Both the position numbers and the translations under genes were made by a program. A stretch of 64,000 nt of DNA. Origin: Mytilinidion resinicola. Its lineage: Eukaryota; Ascomycota; Dothideomycetes; Mytilinidiales; Mytilinidiaceae. The stretch lies in contig NW_022985438.1 of the NCBI RefSeq assembly GCF_010093595.1, forward strand, positions 2,216,377 to 2,280,376, in the 5' to 3' direction. This document shows positions 46,018 to 57,405 of the stretch, in pieces. How positions within the stretch are numbered: the stretch's first letter is position 1; every line of letters starts with the position of its first letter. The notes beneath the pieces were generated by a model. That model saw only the letters and a program-made list of their open reading frames with translations, did no database searches and was not told where the DNA came from.

Positions 46018-46968
46018 GAGGCCGCTGGCGGAGACTTGCAGGCTATATTCTGGAGATATAAGAACAGACTCAATTGAGATGGAAGGGCCCAGTGGACTCG
46101 AGAATGGAAAAAGAGCCAATCACGGAGGAGTGAAAGCTACATAGCAGAGAAGCAGCGGGGCGGACAGGACGGAATGACGGACGAGACAAAGCATATTCTA
46201 AGAGAGGCGGCGTCACAGCGGCCGGCACCGCAGGATACGCCGTGCAGGTGGGCGGTCAAGCTGGCTCGCAGGGCGGGTGGCGGTGTTGGGTGCATCGGAA
46301 GGGAAGCATGAGAGAAGTCCAGCTCACCTGGGGTGGAGACGGCGGCACGGCGGGTACCTCGCTGAGGCGCAGCAGCCGCGTCCGGCTCTGGTTCAGCCTG
46401 GCCGGGTTCTGGCAGAGGGCTCAGGGCCAAGTGCTCACCGGCTGTTGATCGCTGGAGGGGTGGTTGCGCCCCGCGATGATGTCGGGCTGCAGGCCGTGGT
46501 GGTGAGAGTGAATGTCGCCGTGGAGCGCACCCGTCGCCAGCGGTGAAGGAGTGACAGGAGCCAGGCTCGCACGTCAGCGCCCCGCGCCTTATCAAGCCCG
46601 CCCAGGGCTGCCACAGGGCGACGCGCTGAAACGCCGCAGTTGGCCAAGCGGGCTAGATTCTGAGGCCACTTGCAGGCCTGGTCTCGCCGAGGCTGCAGTG
46701 TCGTCTAACTGCCCTGGAAGCGCCCGCGCCCAGGAGCTCGTCGAGGTTGAGCCGGCTCAAAGAGAGTGCCAGTATGCCCACCTCCCGTCCCAGCACCACC
46801 TCCTCCACCCTCGCTCGTGCGACTGTCTGCCCGTACGACCTCCCCGTCTGCCCGCCGCCCCTCCCGTGATGTTTGCTTGTCTGGAATGGACCAGTGCGCC
46901 GCCGCTCTAACCCGCGACTTACACCCACAAGCCCGCTATCCACGCCTCCATCCCATCCCACATTCGCC
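46018..46968. promoter_or_regulatory. Shared promoter region of two divergent Zn2Cys6 regulators
   Basis: A GC-rich 951-bp spacer. Several open frames of 60-225 codons cross it on both strands, but their composition is that of GC-rich non-coding DNA and they show no domain. Confidence 0.4.
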
Positions 46969-49628
46969 ATGACTGAACCCAACGACTCGACGAGCCAGAC
47001 CGCGCGCCCCGAGGCCAGGCGCGAGGGCAGCGCGCGCCTCTCTGAAGAGTCCTCTCCCCGCATAGCACATACCTTGACAGCCTGCTGCCGGTGCCGCACA
47101 GTAAGCCCTTCACTCTGCGGGTCGCTGGCCCGTGGAAACCTGTGGTCTTCGTTTCCTGGGACGCTGACTTGGAGCAGAGGAAAACCAGATGCGATCCTGG
47201 ACTGCCGCGATGCGGCCCCTGCGAGCGAACAAATTCCCATTGCGAGTACTACGATCCCACCAAGGCCACCAAGATTCCCCGGAACTATGTCGTCCACCTC
47301 CAACGCAAAGTGCGCGATCTGGAGAAGCAATTGGCGGATCTCGAGCGGGACGATATCGACCCAGACCCTGAAGATGTGATGCGCGGGGCTGCTTCGGTCA
47401 GGATACAGGAGAGCGACGAGTCTAAATTTCTGGGCCCGTCCAGCGGCATCGCCATTACGCGGCTTGTAATGCAGCTAGCGAAGCAGTTCACCGACTCGAA
47501 GAGCATCTCCGACATTGTGCCGCAGTCGCGCGCCCGGAGCATAAAAGAACGATTCGCGGAAGAGGAAGCGAAGCCAACGTCAAAAGTGTACCCGCTGATA
47601 AGTGATGTGGCCGCAGAGGAGCTGCCGAACAGGGACCTGATGAACCTCCTGCTCCAGCTCTTCAACCTCAAGGGCTCGTATTCCCCTGCCAAGGCCGCCG
47701 ACACCTATGCTGACTTCAGTCTAGTCCATCCTATGTATCCTATGTTCCATGAGCCTACCCTGGTCCAAGATGTGCAAGACGTCTACGGCGGCTCTACTGA
47801 TGCTTACAAGAACTTCGTTGTGCGCATGGTCATTGCCATCAGCCTCCAGAAAATGGACACCCAATACGCAGGTCTCGCCGACAGCTACTACCTCGCCGCA
47901 CTCAAACATCTGCAAGACTCGATCAAGCCAATGAATCTAAAAACACTTCAGTGCTTTTGCTTGATTGCTGGATACTCGCTTCTGACCCCAACGCGGACCG
48001 CTGTCTACTACATCGTCGGCCTAGCCGTGCGACTGACCCAAGCTTTGGGCCTAAACGAAGAGAAGACAATCACCCGTGGTCCAGGCGGGGCCATCGCAGA
48101 TCCGCTGGAGCTCGATATGCGGAGAAGGTTGTTTTGGTGTGTTCTCACTATGGACTTCGGGCTGTCGCATAGTCTTGGCCGCCCCAGCATTTATGCTACG
48201 CGGCAGGCCCACATTGACGTAGGCTGGTACGAACTGTGTGATGATCAGTTTATCACGAGGGAAGGTATCAAACCGGCGCCACAGGCGTCGCTAAAGAAAT
48301 GGATCTCCATCCATTTCTTCAAGATGAGGTTACTCCAATTAGAGATCAGACGGAAGCTTTATCAGAAGAAGAGACCGGAGCCAAAAGACGATCAAGACCC
48401 TTGGTTCCATCAGATGGAAGCAAAGATGAAAGCTTGGAGAGACACTAGTCCCGAAATGGATGGCGGCTCAGGACTGAATAAAGCTTGGTACGTGTTCAAT
48501 CCCCTTGAAAATAGCAGGACGTTGAGGTTTGTAAAACTTTATGCGTGGCATTAGTATTAATTGATTTTCAGGTTTATCGGCCGATATAACACGATGGTCG
48601 TATTTCTTTTCAGACCATGCCCGCAGGTGCCGAGGCCTAACATGCCCGCTGCTAGGAAATGCTACGACGCCTGCGTTTATAACATCTACATGTCTCGTAA
48701 ACAGATTGAGACAGGCAGTGTCGACCTCACGTGGATCTTCACACAGGCCATCTTCATGACTATCAACACGATACTTTGGGCTCTCTCCTATTCCGAGATC
48801 CGCCGGACACATAGCCGCGAGGAAGTTGAAGGTCATCTAACAGTAGCCCTGGAATCCATAGATCTAGCATCCGTACGATGGCCTGGCGTGGCTTCTGCTC
48901 ATGAGTTGTATCGCAATCTCATTGCGGCTTGCTTACGGATATACGATAAAGACGGGGACATACCTATCGCAGCTGGTTCACCATCCGAAAGCGCTTCCGT
49001 GACTTCGAGTCTCACCGACGGCATCAACAGGTCGCGAACAACAAGTCCAGCAACAGTATCCACACCGTCATTGAACACCCCACCTGAGAGAGCCCAACCG
49101 CCATTCGGGTACATATCGCCTCAACAGCCAATGCCTTTCACAACGCATCAAAGTCAACCTAGTCTATATCAGTCGTCACCTCCTCCTCAGAGCCAGTTCT
49201 CCGTTCACCAATCCCCCTCACAAGGACCACCTCAGCACTCGTTCGACACGAGTCCAAAATATCAAGATGCCATCCCACAAATGAGTTACGACCCGAACTC
49301 ACAATTCAATCCAATGCCCGCCACCTTTTCCGAGCTTCCGCAATGGAGCCCTAGCTTTTCAATACCGTACCAAGAACCCTACAGTTTGCCGCCGGTGTCC
49401 CACGCTCTAACGAGTCCAAGTTACAACGAGTCTTACGCAGCGCAAAACGGCTTTCCAGTTGTGGATTATCTCAACCCACAGTGGAGTGTGGAATCCAGAG
49501 GGATGGGACTCAACGTCCAGCAGCAGCTGGAACTCATGCACAGCCTGGAAGTCAATGAGACCAGCAAGATTGAAGCCATGATACAGCAAAGCAACGCACT
49601 GTTCAGCCCGCGCATAAATTCTTACTAG
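46969..49628 (+). CDS. Zn2Cys6 transcription factor (fungal-specific)
   Basis: Exons 46969-47100, 47178-48487 and 48572-49628; 832 aa. The first splice site falls inside the zinc cluster. Across it the protein reads CCRCRTRKTRCDPGLPRCGP followed by CERTNSHC, i.e. the full C-x2-C-x6-C-x6-C-x2-C-x6-C pattern. KIPRNYVVHLQRKVRDLEKQ forms the coiled-coil linker. The middle homology region spans about residues 180-480, with VVRMVIAISLQKMDTQYAGL, LGLNEEKTI and MRRRLFWCVLTMDFGLSHSL. The C-terminal 250 residues are Ser/Pro/Gln-rich. The target pathway is unknown. Three 17-bp tandem repeats follow the stop codon directly. Confidence 0.92.
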
Positions 49629-49680
49629 GAGGAAAATATCACTAAGAGGGAAATATCACTAGGAAGGAAATCTTACTAGG
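49625..49680. repeat. 17-bp tandem repeat, three copies, at the stop codon
   Basis: Units start at 49625, 49642 and 49659, each about CTAGGAGGAAAATATCA with two to four differences, then a partial fourth unit CTAGGGG. The first unit begins with the last base before and the TAG stop of the Zn2Cys6 gene. Confidence 0.7.
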
Positions 49681-50146
49681 GGTTGGGCGCCATATGCTTG
49701 CCATGATGCCTTGAAGGAACAACACAAGTATCTTCATTCTCTTGCAGCTATCGCTTCTGTCGTTCAAGGACTTACTCTTTACCGTTTTCTTCATGTCTTC
49801 GCTATACCAAAAATTCTGCTTTGTCGATTTATGCATTTTGGAGCGTTCAAGAGGTGGGAATCTATGGGCGAATTGGGATGTTTTATGTCAACCACGCTTT
49901 GGGTGCAGGTGTCTGACGGTGGGTCAGGCTATTTAAACGCCATCACGCGAGTGGACATATGAGTGCGTGCCCACCCCTCACAGCTAGATGGACTGGTTTT
50001 ACGTCGGATGTACTTCTCTGGAAATATTTGTACAGCTATAAGTACAGTCAAAGGAATGAATGCGCTCAACGCGCTCTGTAACTCAACCGCTCCTCCCCAT
50101 CTCTTCCATCCACCCCCTCTATCCTCAGTCCATCTCAGTCGAAACC
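49681..50146. other. Intergenic 3'-to-3' spacer
   Basis: A region between the second regulator and the lectin-like gene. I see no gene in it. Confidence 0.4.
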
Positions 50147-50882
50147 TCACGAACAAGCCGCCGTCCCATTCCCCGGCGCCGGCGCTGGCACTGGTGCCCC
50201 TTGCCCCCCAAACGTAAAACTCTGCGCCACATCTCCAGCATCACACGGCGCCTGATCCAACGCCTTCCCGCTCGCAATCGTCAAGCACGTCCCCGCCGCA
50301 TTTTTCGGGCTCAACGCCAACGGGCCCGCCCCGCCCTCGAACCCGAACAACTGCGAATCCGTCACCGTGCCGCCGCCGTCGGCCCGCCCGCCGCACGAGA
50401 ACAGCAGCACCTGGTTGCCTGCCGCGCGCCGCGGGTCGAAGTTCAGGCAGGCTTGGGTCTGCGGCACCCATCAATCAGCAAACCCCCCACCAGAACCCAG
50501 AATTGGAAAATGGTAGGGGAGGGGGTTAACTCACGAGGGTGCTCACGACGAGCATGGTGCCGGGCCGGTCGTCGTGCTTGCCGGCCGTGATGACGTCCCA
50601 GCTCTGCCCGTCGCTGCCGTCGCACGCGGCGGCTTGCACGGGCGTCAGGTTGGCGCGGAAGTCGCCCGAGAGCTCGTCGACGAAGAGGCACAGGCCGCTG
50701 GAGGTGGTGATGGTGGTGGAGGAGAAGGCGCGCGTTGCGGTGGGGTCGCGGACTTGGGCTTCGGCGAAGGCGGCCGGGTCGAGGGTGGTGACGGTGCGTT
50801 TTTGGAGGCGGAGGTTGGCGTAGGTGGGTGCGGTGAGGGAGAGGGTGGGGAGGAGGGAGAGAAGGACGAGGGAGAAGTGCAT
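50147..50882 (-). CDS. Secreted ricin B-like lectin-type protein
   Basis: Exons 50882-50535 and 50458-50147; 219 aa. A signal peptide (MHFSLVLLSLLPTLSLT) and a dibasic site LQKR at about residues 27-30, a possible Kex2 cleavage site, precede the mature part. The body contains two ricin-B-type beta-trefoil repeats with the usual core: SSGLCLFVDELSGDFRANLT then ACDGSDGQSWDV, and ACLNFDPRRAAGNQVLLFSC with TCLTIASGKALDQAPCDAGD. These fit a carbohydrate-binding secreted protein without an enzymatic domain. A low-complexity Pro/Ala tail ends GNGTAACS. The sugar bound is not predictable. Confidence 0.82.
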
Positions 50883-51797
50883 GGTTGGGAGCTTGGCTTG
50901 GGTCTTGTGGGAGGAGAGAGGGGATGGGTAGGAGGGTTGATTGGGGTTTGAAGGAGTGTGGTGTAGAAGAACTTGGAAGAGAGGGAATGAGTGTAGAGAG
51001 TGACTGAGGTTGGAAAAGAGACAATTGAGACACCGAGAGGCTTTATCACTCTTACTCGGGAGATATACAATCCTCGACCTCCTCCTCAGCACCATGCCAA
51101 GCCCCGCGCAACATGTCTCGTGAGGTCCCGAATCCTTCTGGGCCTATATCAAACCTATGGTGCCGTTGTGCCGCTTCCAGGGGCTTGAGGATGCAAGCCT
51201 CAGGCCCATGGCTGTTTACCGACTTTGCCCTGAAACCAGAGCACAAGATTTGATTAGGGATCTTTCATAGTTTCATGAGGCTGAGATCTGGGGATATGTC
51301 TAGAATCTATTGTTTTGGAGGGAGAGGGAGGCGGTTTTGGAATCTTTAACCGCTGGTGTTCGCAACAGGGTGAAACTGGAAGTGTGTGAGGGGAGGAGGG
51401 TCGCACTGGAGAGTCGGATCGAGGCTTATTGATGTTTGAGTACCAAGAGTCTTTTAGAAGACTTTACTGCCTCCTCTTCATTCATTAAGTTCCCATTTCA
51501 TCTTAAGATTACCCATAGTATTTCCAAGGAGGCAGTGTACTAGTCACGTGACCCCCTTGGACTATAAATCCCAGAACGCCCCCCGTGCGGCATTTCGAGT
51601 GCAGTATAATCATAAGATGGTCCTTAACTAGCATGGCGATGTTCATGTTGAATAGTGTATTTTACGAGGCTAAAGTAGCGAAGTATCATTCACGTGTCAA
51701 TGTATCTCTCGTCTCGACCTGCCATCTTCAACCCCTCCAAACGTCAAAAATAAATCTTTATACCCCTACTTCCACCTAAACCCCTCAACAACCGCGC
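50883..51797. promoter_or_regulatory. Divergent promoter region, lectin-like gene / glucosyltransferase
   Basis: No gene recognised. CACGTG lies at 51545-51550 (context GTCACGTGACC), 248 bp before ATG 51798, followed by a TATAAA-like element near 51563. Confidence 0.45.
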
Positions 51798-53538
51798 ATG
51801 CTGGGAGCTCAAGTCAGTTCCACTGGGACGTCTGCTCCTGCCGTGACTTTCGAGCCCCAGAATGTCTCCATGATTGCAGAGGCTGTCGCCACTGTGTGCC
51901 TGGTCTGGTATCTGTTGGTGATAGTTCCAGTCTGTACAATCGGCTATACGCAATTGTATAGTAGCATGCCCAATGTTCAAGATGTAACAACTGACGAAAT
52001 GTAGGTATCGCTGGTACTCGCGACCGCCCCCTCCGGCAGCCTGCCTCACCTCTCTACCCGCAGAAGATATCCCACATGTTACCATCATCCGCCCGGTGAA
52101 GGGTCTTGAGCCACGTCTCTACGAATGCCTCGCTGCGACCTTCCGCCAAACGTACCCACGCGACAAACTGACTATCTTCTTTTGTGTGTCTTCACGCGAT
52201 GACCCTGGCTTCCCAGTCCTGGAGCGGCTCATCCGCGACTTTCCGGGCTTCGACGTGACTATCTTAGTTGAGCAGGAAGACGCGAGACTCCAGAACGAGC
52301 ATGGGGATAACGACAATGGAGTCGGTGAACACGCGCAGCTGGGCCCGAACCCGAAGATCAGGAACATGAGCCGGGCGTATCGTGAAGCAAAGGGCGATAT
52401 TGTCTGGATTATTGACTGCAATGTGTGGGTTGGAAAAGGTGTCGCCGGACGCATGGTCGACACACTGTGTGGATATGGAGGCAAGAGGAGGTACAAGTTC
52501 GTACATCAGATTCCGCTAGTCGTGGACACGTCCAGCGAGACCGCGGACTCTGAAACGCGGGGATTGTTGGCTCCACAGGTTCATGATGAGGGTGATGGTG
52601 CCCTTCATGTTGCATCTACAAGCACAGCAAGCACCGATCTCCGCAACCCGACCGACTCCCATTCGGACGTAAAACATATCCTCCAGACTGGTGGTGGTAG
52701 GCTCGAAGAACTCTTCATGTCCTCCTCCCATGCCAAATTCTACACCGCCATCAACACCGTCCTGATCGCTCCCTGCATCGTCGGTAAATCGAACATGTTC
52801 CGCCGCTCCCATCTCGCCGCTTTGACCTCCTCAAACCCAGCTCGCGCGCCCGGTATCGACTTCTTTTCGGACAACATCTGCGAGGACCACCTGATCGGCG
52901 ACGCGCTTTGGAAAAAGCCGCAGCCATTCGAGCTAGAGGCTGTTGCTAAAGGAGGGAAACGAGAGAAATGGGGGAAGCACGCTCTCGTATTCGGCGATAT
53001 AGCTTTCCAACCAATGTCATCCATGTCAGTCCGCGAATACATCGCCCGCCGCGTGCGTTGGCTACGCGTGCGAAAATTCACAGTTGCACTGGCAACGCTG
53101 GTCGAACCAGGAACAGAAAGCATATTGTGCAGCCTATACGGCGCATTTGCGGTGACAACACTGCCCTTCTTCAGAGGCTGGTTCGGCATTCCACCTTCCT
53201 GGGCATCATTCTGGACCCTCTTTGCGATCAGTGTGGGTGTATGGGCGACGGTAGACTGGACGTTGTACCGACGGTTGCATTCGGCGAAAAGTATTGAACT
53301 CGATTCCGAAACACCGGACTTCGCACGGCCACCGAAAAGAGCAAGATGGGGAGGAACGAGGAGGCCGTTTAAGGAGTGGCTCGCTGCGTGGGTTGGAAGG
53401 GAGGTTCTCGCGTTCCCGATCTGGGCGTGGGCGATATTCGGGGGCGTGAGTGTGGAGTGGAGAGGCAAGAGATTCTGGGTGGGACTCGATATGAAGGTGC
53501 ATGAGATTGTGGAGGCTGGGGACAAAAGAAAGGATTGA
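51798..53538 (+). CDS. Ceramide glucosyltransferase (GT21)
   Basis: Transfers glucose from UDP-glucose to ceramide in the Golgi or ER membrane to form glucosylceramide. Exons 51798-51955 and 52005-53538; 563 aa. The N-terminal helix ([20 protein letters not shown]) anchors it. Active-site signature: [12 protein letters not shown], the Asp pair in VSSRDDPGF, the second Asp in [12 protein letters not shown], the third in [14 protein letters not shown], and the processive-type motif RRVRW. Two or more C-terminal hydrophobic segments follow, the last part including [20 protein letters not shown]. An insert of about 90 residues between the second Asp and [13 protein letters not shown] is usual for fungal enzymes. 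The candidate yeast homologue name is HSX11 (Candida), not asserted here as a symbol. Confidence 0.92.
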
Positions 53539-54044
53539 GATTAGTCATGGTGATAGTAGGAGAGACAGGTGATGCTGTCGGTTTCGCTTCGTACTTCATA
53601 CTCGAAGTCCTTTTTTCCCTGGTCCTCACTACTTTCTTGGAGAAACTACCGAAGCTTGCTTTTTCTCTTTGCGCATCTCAATAGAAAGCCCAGGGTGGCG
53701 GCACTGTAAAGGCATTGTTCTGGGGCATCGATCTCGTTGCAGCATTTGATGGGCGTATTTTTATGACTTTCAAGGAGCCTTCGCTTCTAATCAATTTTAA
53801 GGCTGAAAGACTAGTGTATCAGTGTGCTACTGCTGACGTCCAGCAGGCATTCGTAGCGGAGCATGCTGCAAAGTTGTTGAATCGGGATCTAAGCTTGTTG
53901 ATCAGCCGGAGTATTTTTGACATTGGTCGTCGGACTCGCCTGCCTATCACAGCCCTCCAATGCCCGACTTAGCATCTTACTCGGACTCTTATACTCCAAG
54001 TACCTCTTCAGTCTACCTTCTCACTTACAACTTCGTCCCTCAAC
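53539..54044. other. Intergenic region upstream of the broken NRPS-like gene
   Basis: No gene recognised. A C-rich stretch with two CTTCA-type pyrimidine tracts just before 54045 looks like an intact fungal leader. Confidence 0.4.
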
Positions 54045-57000
54045 ATGTTTCAGCAAGCTCTTCCTAATGGTGATGCTCCTCAGCCTGGCACTATACCCGA
54101 ATTGATCGAGTTCAACGCCCGGATCAACCCAGATCACTTGTATTGACTTGTATTGTCTTCAGGCTAGGAAGAGTATCCATGACGAAGACCCCAGTCTTTT
54201 GGGCCCACCACCGGGAGTTGAAGCATGCCGTCTTCCTCTGTTCGCAATGGCTGAAGCACAATGTGGGCGAGGTTCAGCTACCGCGGAGAAGTGACAGTGG
54301 TTTTATTCGAGGGCCGCCCGTTGCCCTATTGTTGGATACCGATGTGGGATTGTTATTCCACCTATTCGCCCTAATGGGAATGGGCGTGCCGGTGTATATT
54401 GACGGATTGGGAAATACTTCAAACTCGGCTCACAAAAGCCTAGGTACTTCTTCTATCAGCACGACTGAGTCCGACAGCCATCGAAGGCTTGCTTATGCAG
54501 ACTTCTGCGTCCGCTATCTTAGCATCGCCCAGATTGACAAGAACAGCGAAGGAAGCTTTAGCATTGCATACATCACCAAATGCAACCCCGAGATTACACA
54601 TCGCAGAACCATTCCAACAGTTTCTCGACAAACCAATGCCCAAATCCTCAAGCAGCATCTGCCACGAGGGCCACTACGTCGCCGACACCGACCGCAACGT
54701 CGTCATCCTCAACTCCTCCGGGACAACCGGACTCCCAAAAGCAATCCCCTAGACCCACCGCTACATGCTGTGGAACGCCATGTCCCACCATTTCGCGACC
54801 CGTGACGAGGTAGAAGGCCTAACCATGTCCACCTTGCCCTTCTTCCACGGCTACGGTCTCCTCGCGCCTAGCGACTCCCTCAGCATCGGCAAGCCCTTCT
54901 GCATCCCCCCAGCCTCTAGCCCCCCAACCGGCGCCTCAACTCTCGCACTCAGGCAGTCCACCAACGCGAAAGTCCTCATGACCGTTCCCTCTATCCTCGA
55001 AGAGATGTCCACGCTCCCAGACGACGGCGGCATCCGCGTCCTCAGCAAACTACACTACGTCGCTTGCGGCGGCGGGCCTCTGAAGCCATCCACGACCAAG
55101 CGACTCGTAGATGCGGGCGTCAGGACCGTAAACGCATACGGGACCACGGAGGCTGGGAGCGTCAACGCCATGTTCATCCCCAGCCCGGAAGCCGCGAAAT
55201 CGCCAGAGTATTTCCGGATACGAGACGACATCGATGTCACGTTTGCGAGGACTACGCTGCCGAACGGCGAACAGCGGGTTAAGCTGTCGATTCTCCCGCC
55301 TGTGTGGACGGAGCGGTTTGAGGTGCAGGATGAGTTTGTTTGTAATCCGAGATGTCCGGAGAGGGAGTTTAAGCCTCTGGGCAGGATCGACAATGTGATT
55401 GTGCTGCTGAATGGGGAGATGGTCATGCCTGGGATTCTGGAGGCGGTGTTGAGTGAGCGGAAGGATGTGGCTGCTGCGATAGTGGTTGGGGAGGGGAGGG
55501 ATGAGGTGGCGGTGCTTGTTGAGCCTGCGTCGGCTCTGCTTCCAGAGGAGATTGAGGAGCTTAAGAAAGCGTTGTGGCCGACGATGGTGCGAGCTGGCGA
55601 GCGGATGGATGGGCATGCAAGAGTTACGTCAATTGAGATACTGCCGCCAGGGAAAACGTTTCCGAGGTCGGATAAAGGCGCTGTAGTACGACAGGAGACA
55701 TATCAAGCATTTGAGGAAGAGATTGGGCTGATTTACGAAAGGCTGAAAGGTCAAAATGTGGACGTTGATATTGATCTCAACGACGGTATATCATTTGAAG
55801 AGAACATCAGCCGCTTGATCCAAGACCAGGTTGGTTGCAAGGCGCTTGAGGCCAATCTAGAAAATGCGTACGATCAAGACCTTTTCGAACTGGGAATGGA
55901 CTCCCGACAAGCAACCCAGCTCCGATGAATCCTCTTTTCCTCAATCGCCAATTCAAAGGGACTGGAGATCGCAGCGAAACGCATACCAGCAGATCTCATC
56001 TATTCGAATCCCTCAATATCAAAAATTGCTCGACACCTACGAGTCGGGAATTACACAACTCTCCCCCATGAGAACCGAGAAGCCACAGTCCAAGCATTGA
56101 TCGACAAGTACTCGAACCCAGTACTATACAGAGAACCCCATACCGACTCAGTCGTGCTGTTGACAGGTTCAACCGGCAGTCTAGGCACCCACCTCCTCTC
56201 CCAGTTCTCCGCCGCGTAATCTGCATCAACCGACGCAGCACCGAAGACCCTCTCGAGCGCCAGAAACGCAGTCTCCACGACAAGAAGATCCGGCTTCCAC
56301 CAACCGCGTGGCGCAAAATCGAAGTTCTGGAAACAAACACCGCAGCGCCTGGTCTCGGCCTCGCCGCAAAAGTGTACGAGCGTCTCAGCAACGAGGTCAC
56401 GTATGTAGTGCATAATGCGTGGCCGATGGACTTCAAGCGCAGAGTTGGCTCGTTTGAGGCGTAGTTTGAGACTCTAAGTAATCTACTTAATTTTCGTGCT
56501 AGATGCGCATGCCAGTTGCGCCTCAAAGACGTTGCGCAATTCGAAGTTTGTCTTCGTGTCATTAATTGCGGTTGTGGGGCATTACTCTGCACATCATGAT
56601 GACAACGGTCCCGTCGTTCCAGAGGTTCCAATGCCGAATGTTGCATGTGCGCTGGAGACTGGGTATGCTGAGGGCAAGTTCGTTTGTGAGAAAATCATCG
56701 AGAGGGTAGCAGAGCGTCGGGCGGGCCTTTTCGATGCGGCGATTGTGCGGATGGGACAGAAGACTGGCGATCGAGAGCATGGCATGTGGAATAAAGAAGA
56801 ACATTTCCCGGCTTTGGTGAAGTCGAGCTTGAGGGGGGAGCGTTGCCTGAGATCCAAGGGGTAGGTGATTGATCTAACGGAAATGTTCCAGGCTTCAGCT
56901 AACATTAATGACAGACGGCATCATGGCTCCCCATCGATCTCGCGGCAGAAAGTCTTGCGTCTCTTGCACTCACTGATTCCGCCCAGCCTGGAAAAAAGCA

Positions 57001-57280
57001 GCTCGTATACCACCATATCGAGAACCCGATCCGCCAGCCGTGGACAGAAATTTTGAAGTCGATATCGGACCACCTCGGTCTCTCGTCTGCCCTCATTCCG
57101 CTTCAAGATTGGCACGAACGGGTCCAGAAGGTCCCAGATGACGATGGGCAGAACCCGGCGAAGAGACTAGGGGATTTCTTCTCAGCCGATTTTCCACGGA
57201 TGTCAGGAGGCGGAGTTATATTAGACGCGAGTTGTACAAAAGAGGCAGTGCCGGCGTTTAATGAGATAGGTGGAGTTTAA
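54045..57280 (+). pseudogene. NRPS-like A-T-R (adenylation, carrier, thioester reductase) gene, broken
   Basis: Remnant of an aryl/amino-acid reductase-type NRPS-like enzyme that would adenylate an acid, load it on a carrier domain and release it as an aldehyde or alcohol by an NAD(P)H reductase. Preserved blocks are the start (MFQQALPNGDAPQPGTIPEL), the adenylation core NSSGTTGLPKAIP, NAYGTTEAG and HGYGLLAP, the carrier DLFELGMDSRQA, and the reductase motif LLTGSTGSLGTH. The C-terminal SDR part (PNVACALETGYAEGKFVCEK, and after a likely intron near 56863-56917 the end TASWLPIDLAAESL) is also present. It is broken by: TGA 54144 inside a 10-bp tandem duplication, further frame loss before about 54490, TAG 54750, TGA 55926, a frameshift near 56200-56217, TAG 56462, and another shift near 56490. 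It cannot make a full enzyme as it stands. Confidence 0.88.
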
Positions 57281-57405
57281 GACATAATGATAGGAGTTTA
57301 TTTGAAAGCTTGGAGGAAAATGGGCTTCCTGGAATAGACCTAGGGGTGATATGGTAGCGGTGGAGAATCAGTTTACCATGTCAGAGTTTATCCCTTCAAC
57401 AATAC

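Noticed and set aside
46137..46968. Several open frames of 60-225 codons in both strands of the spacer between the two regulators
   Set aside because: High GC content keeps stop codons rare. Overlapping frames on both strands have no domain and no supported start or splice sites.
54130..54160. Treating the early TGA of the NRPS-like gene as part of an intron
   Set aside because: The 10-bp tandem duplication ACTTGTATTG accounts for the frame loss, and no GT-AG pair restores the frame with the family sequence. Other damage downstream is independent.
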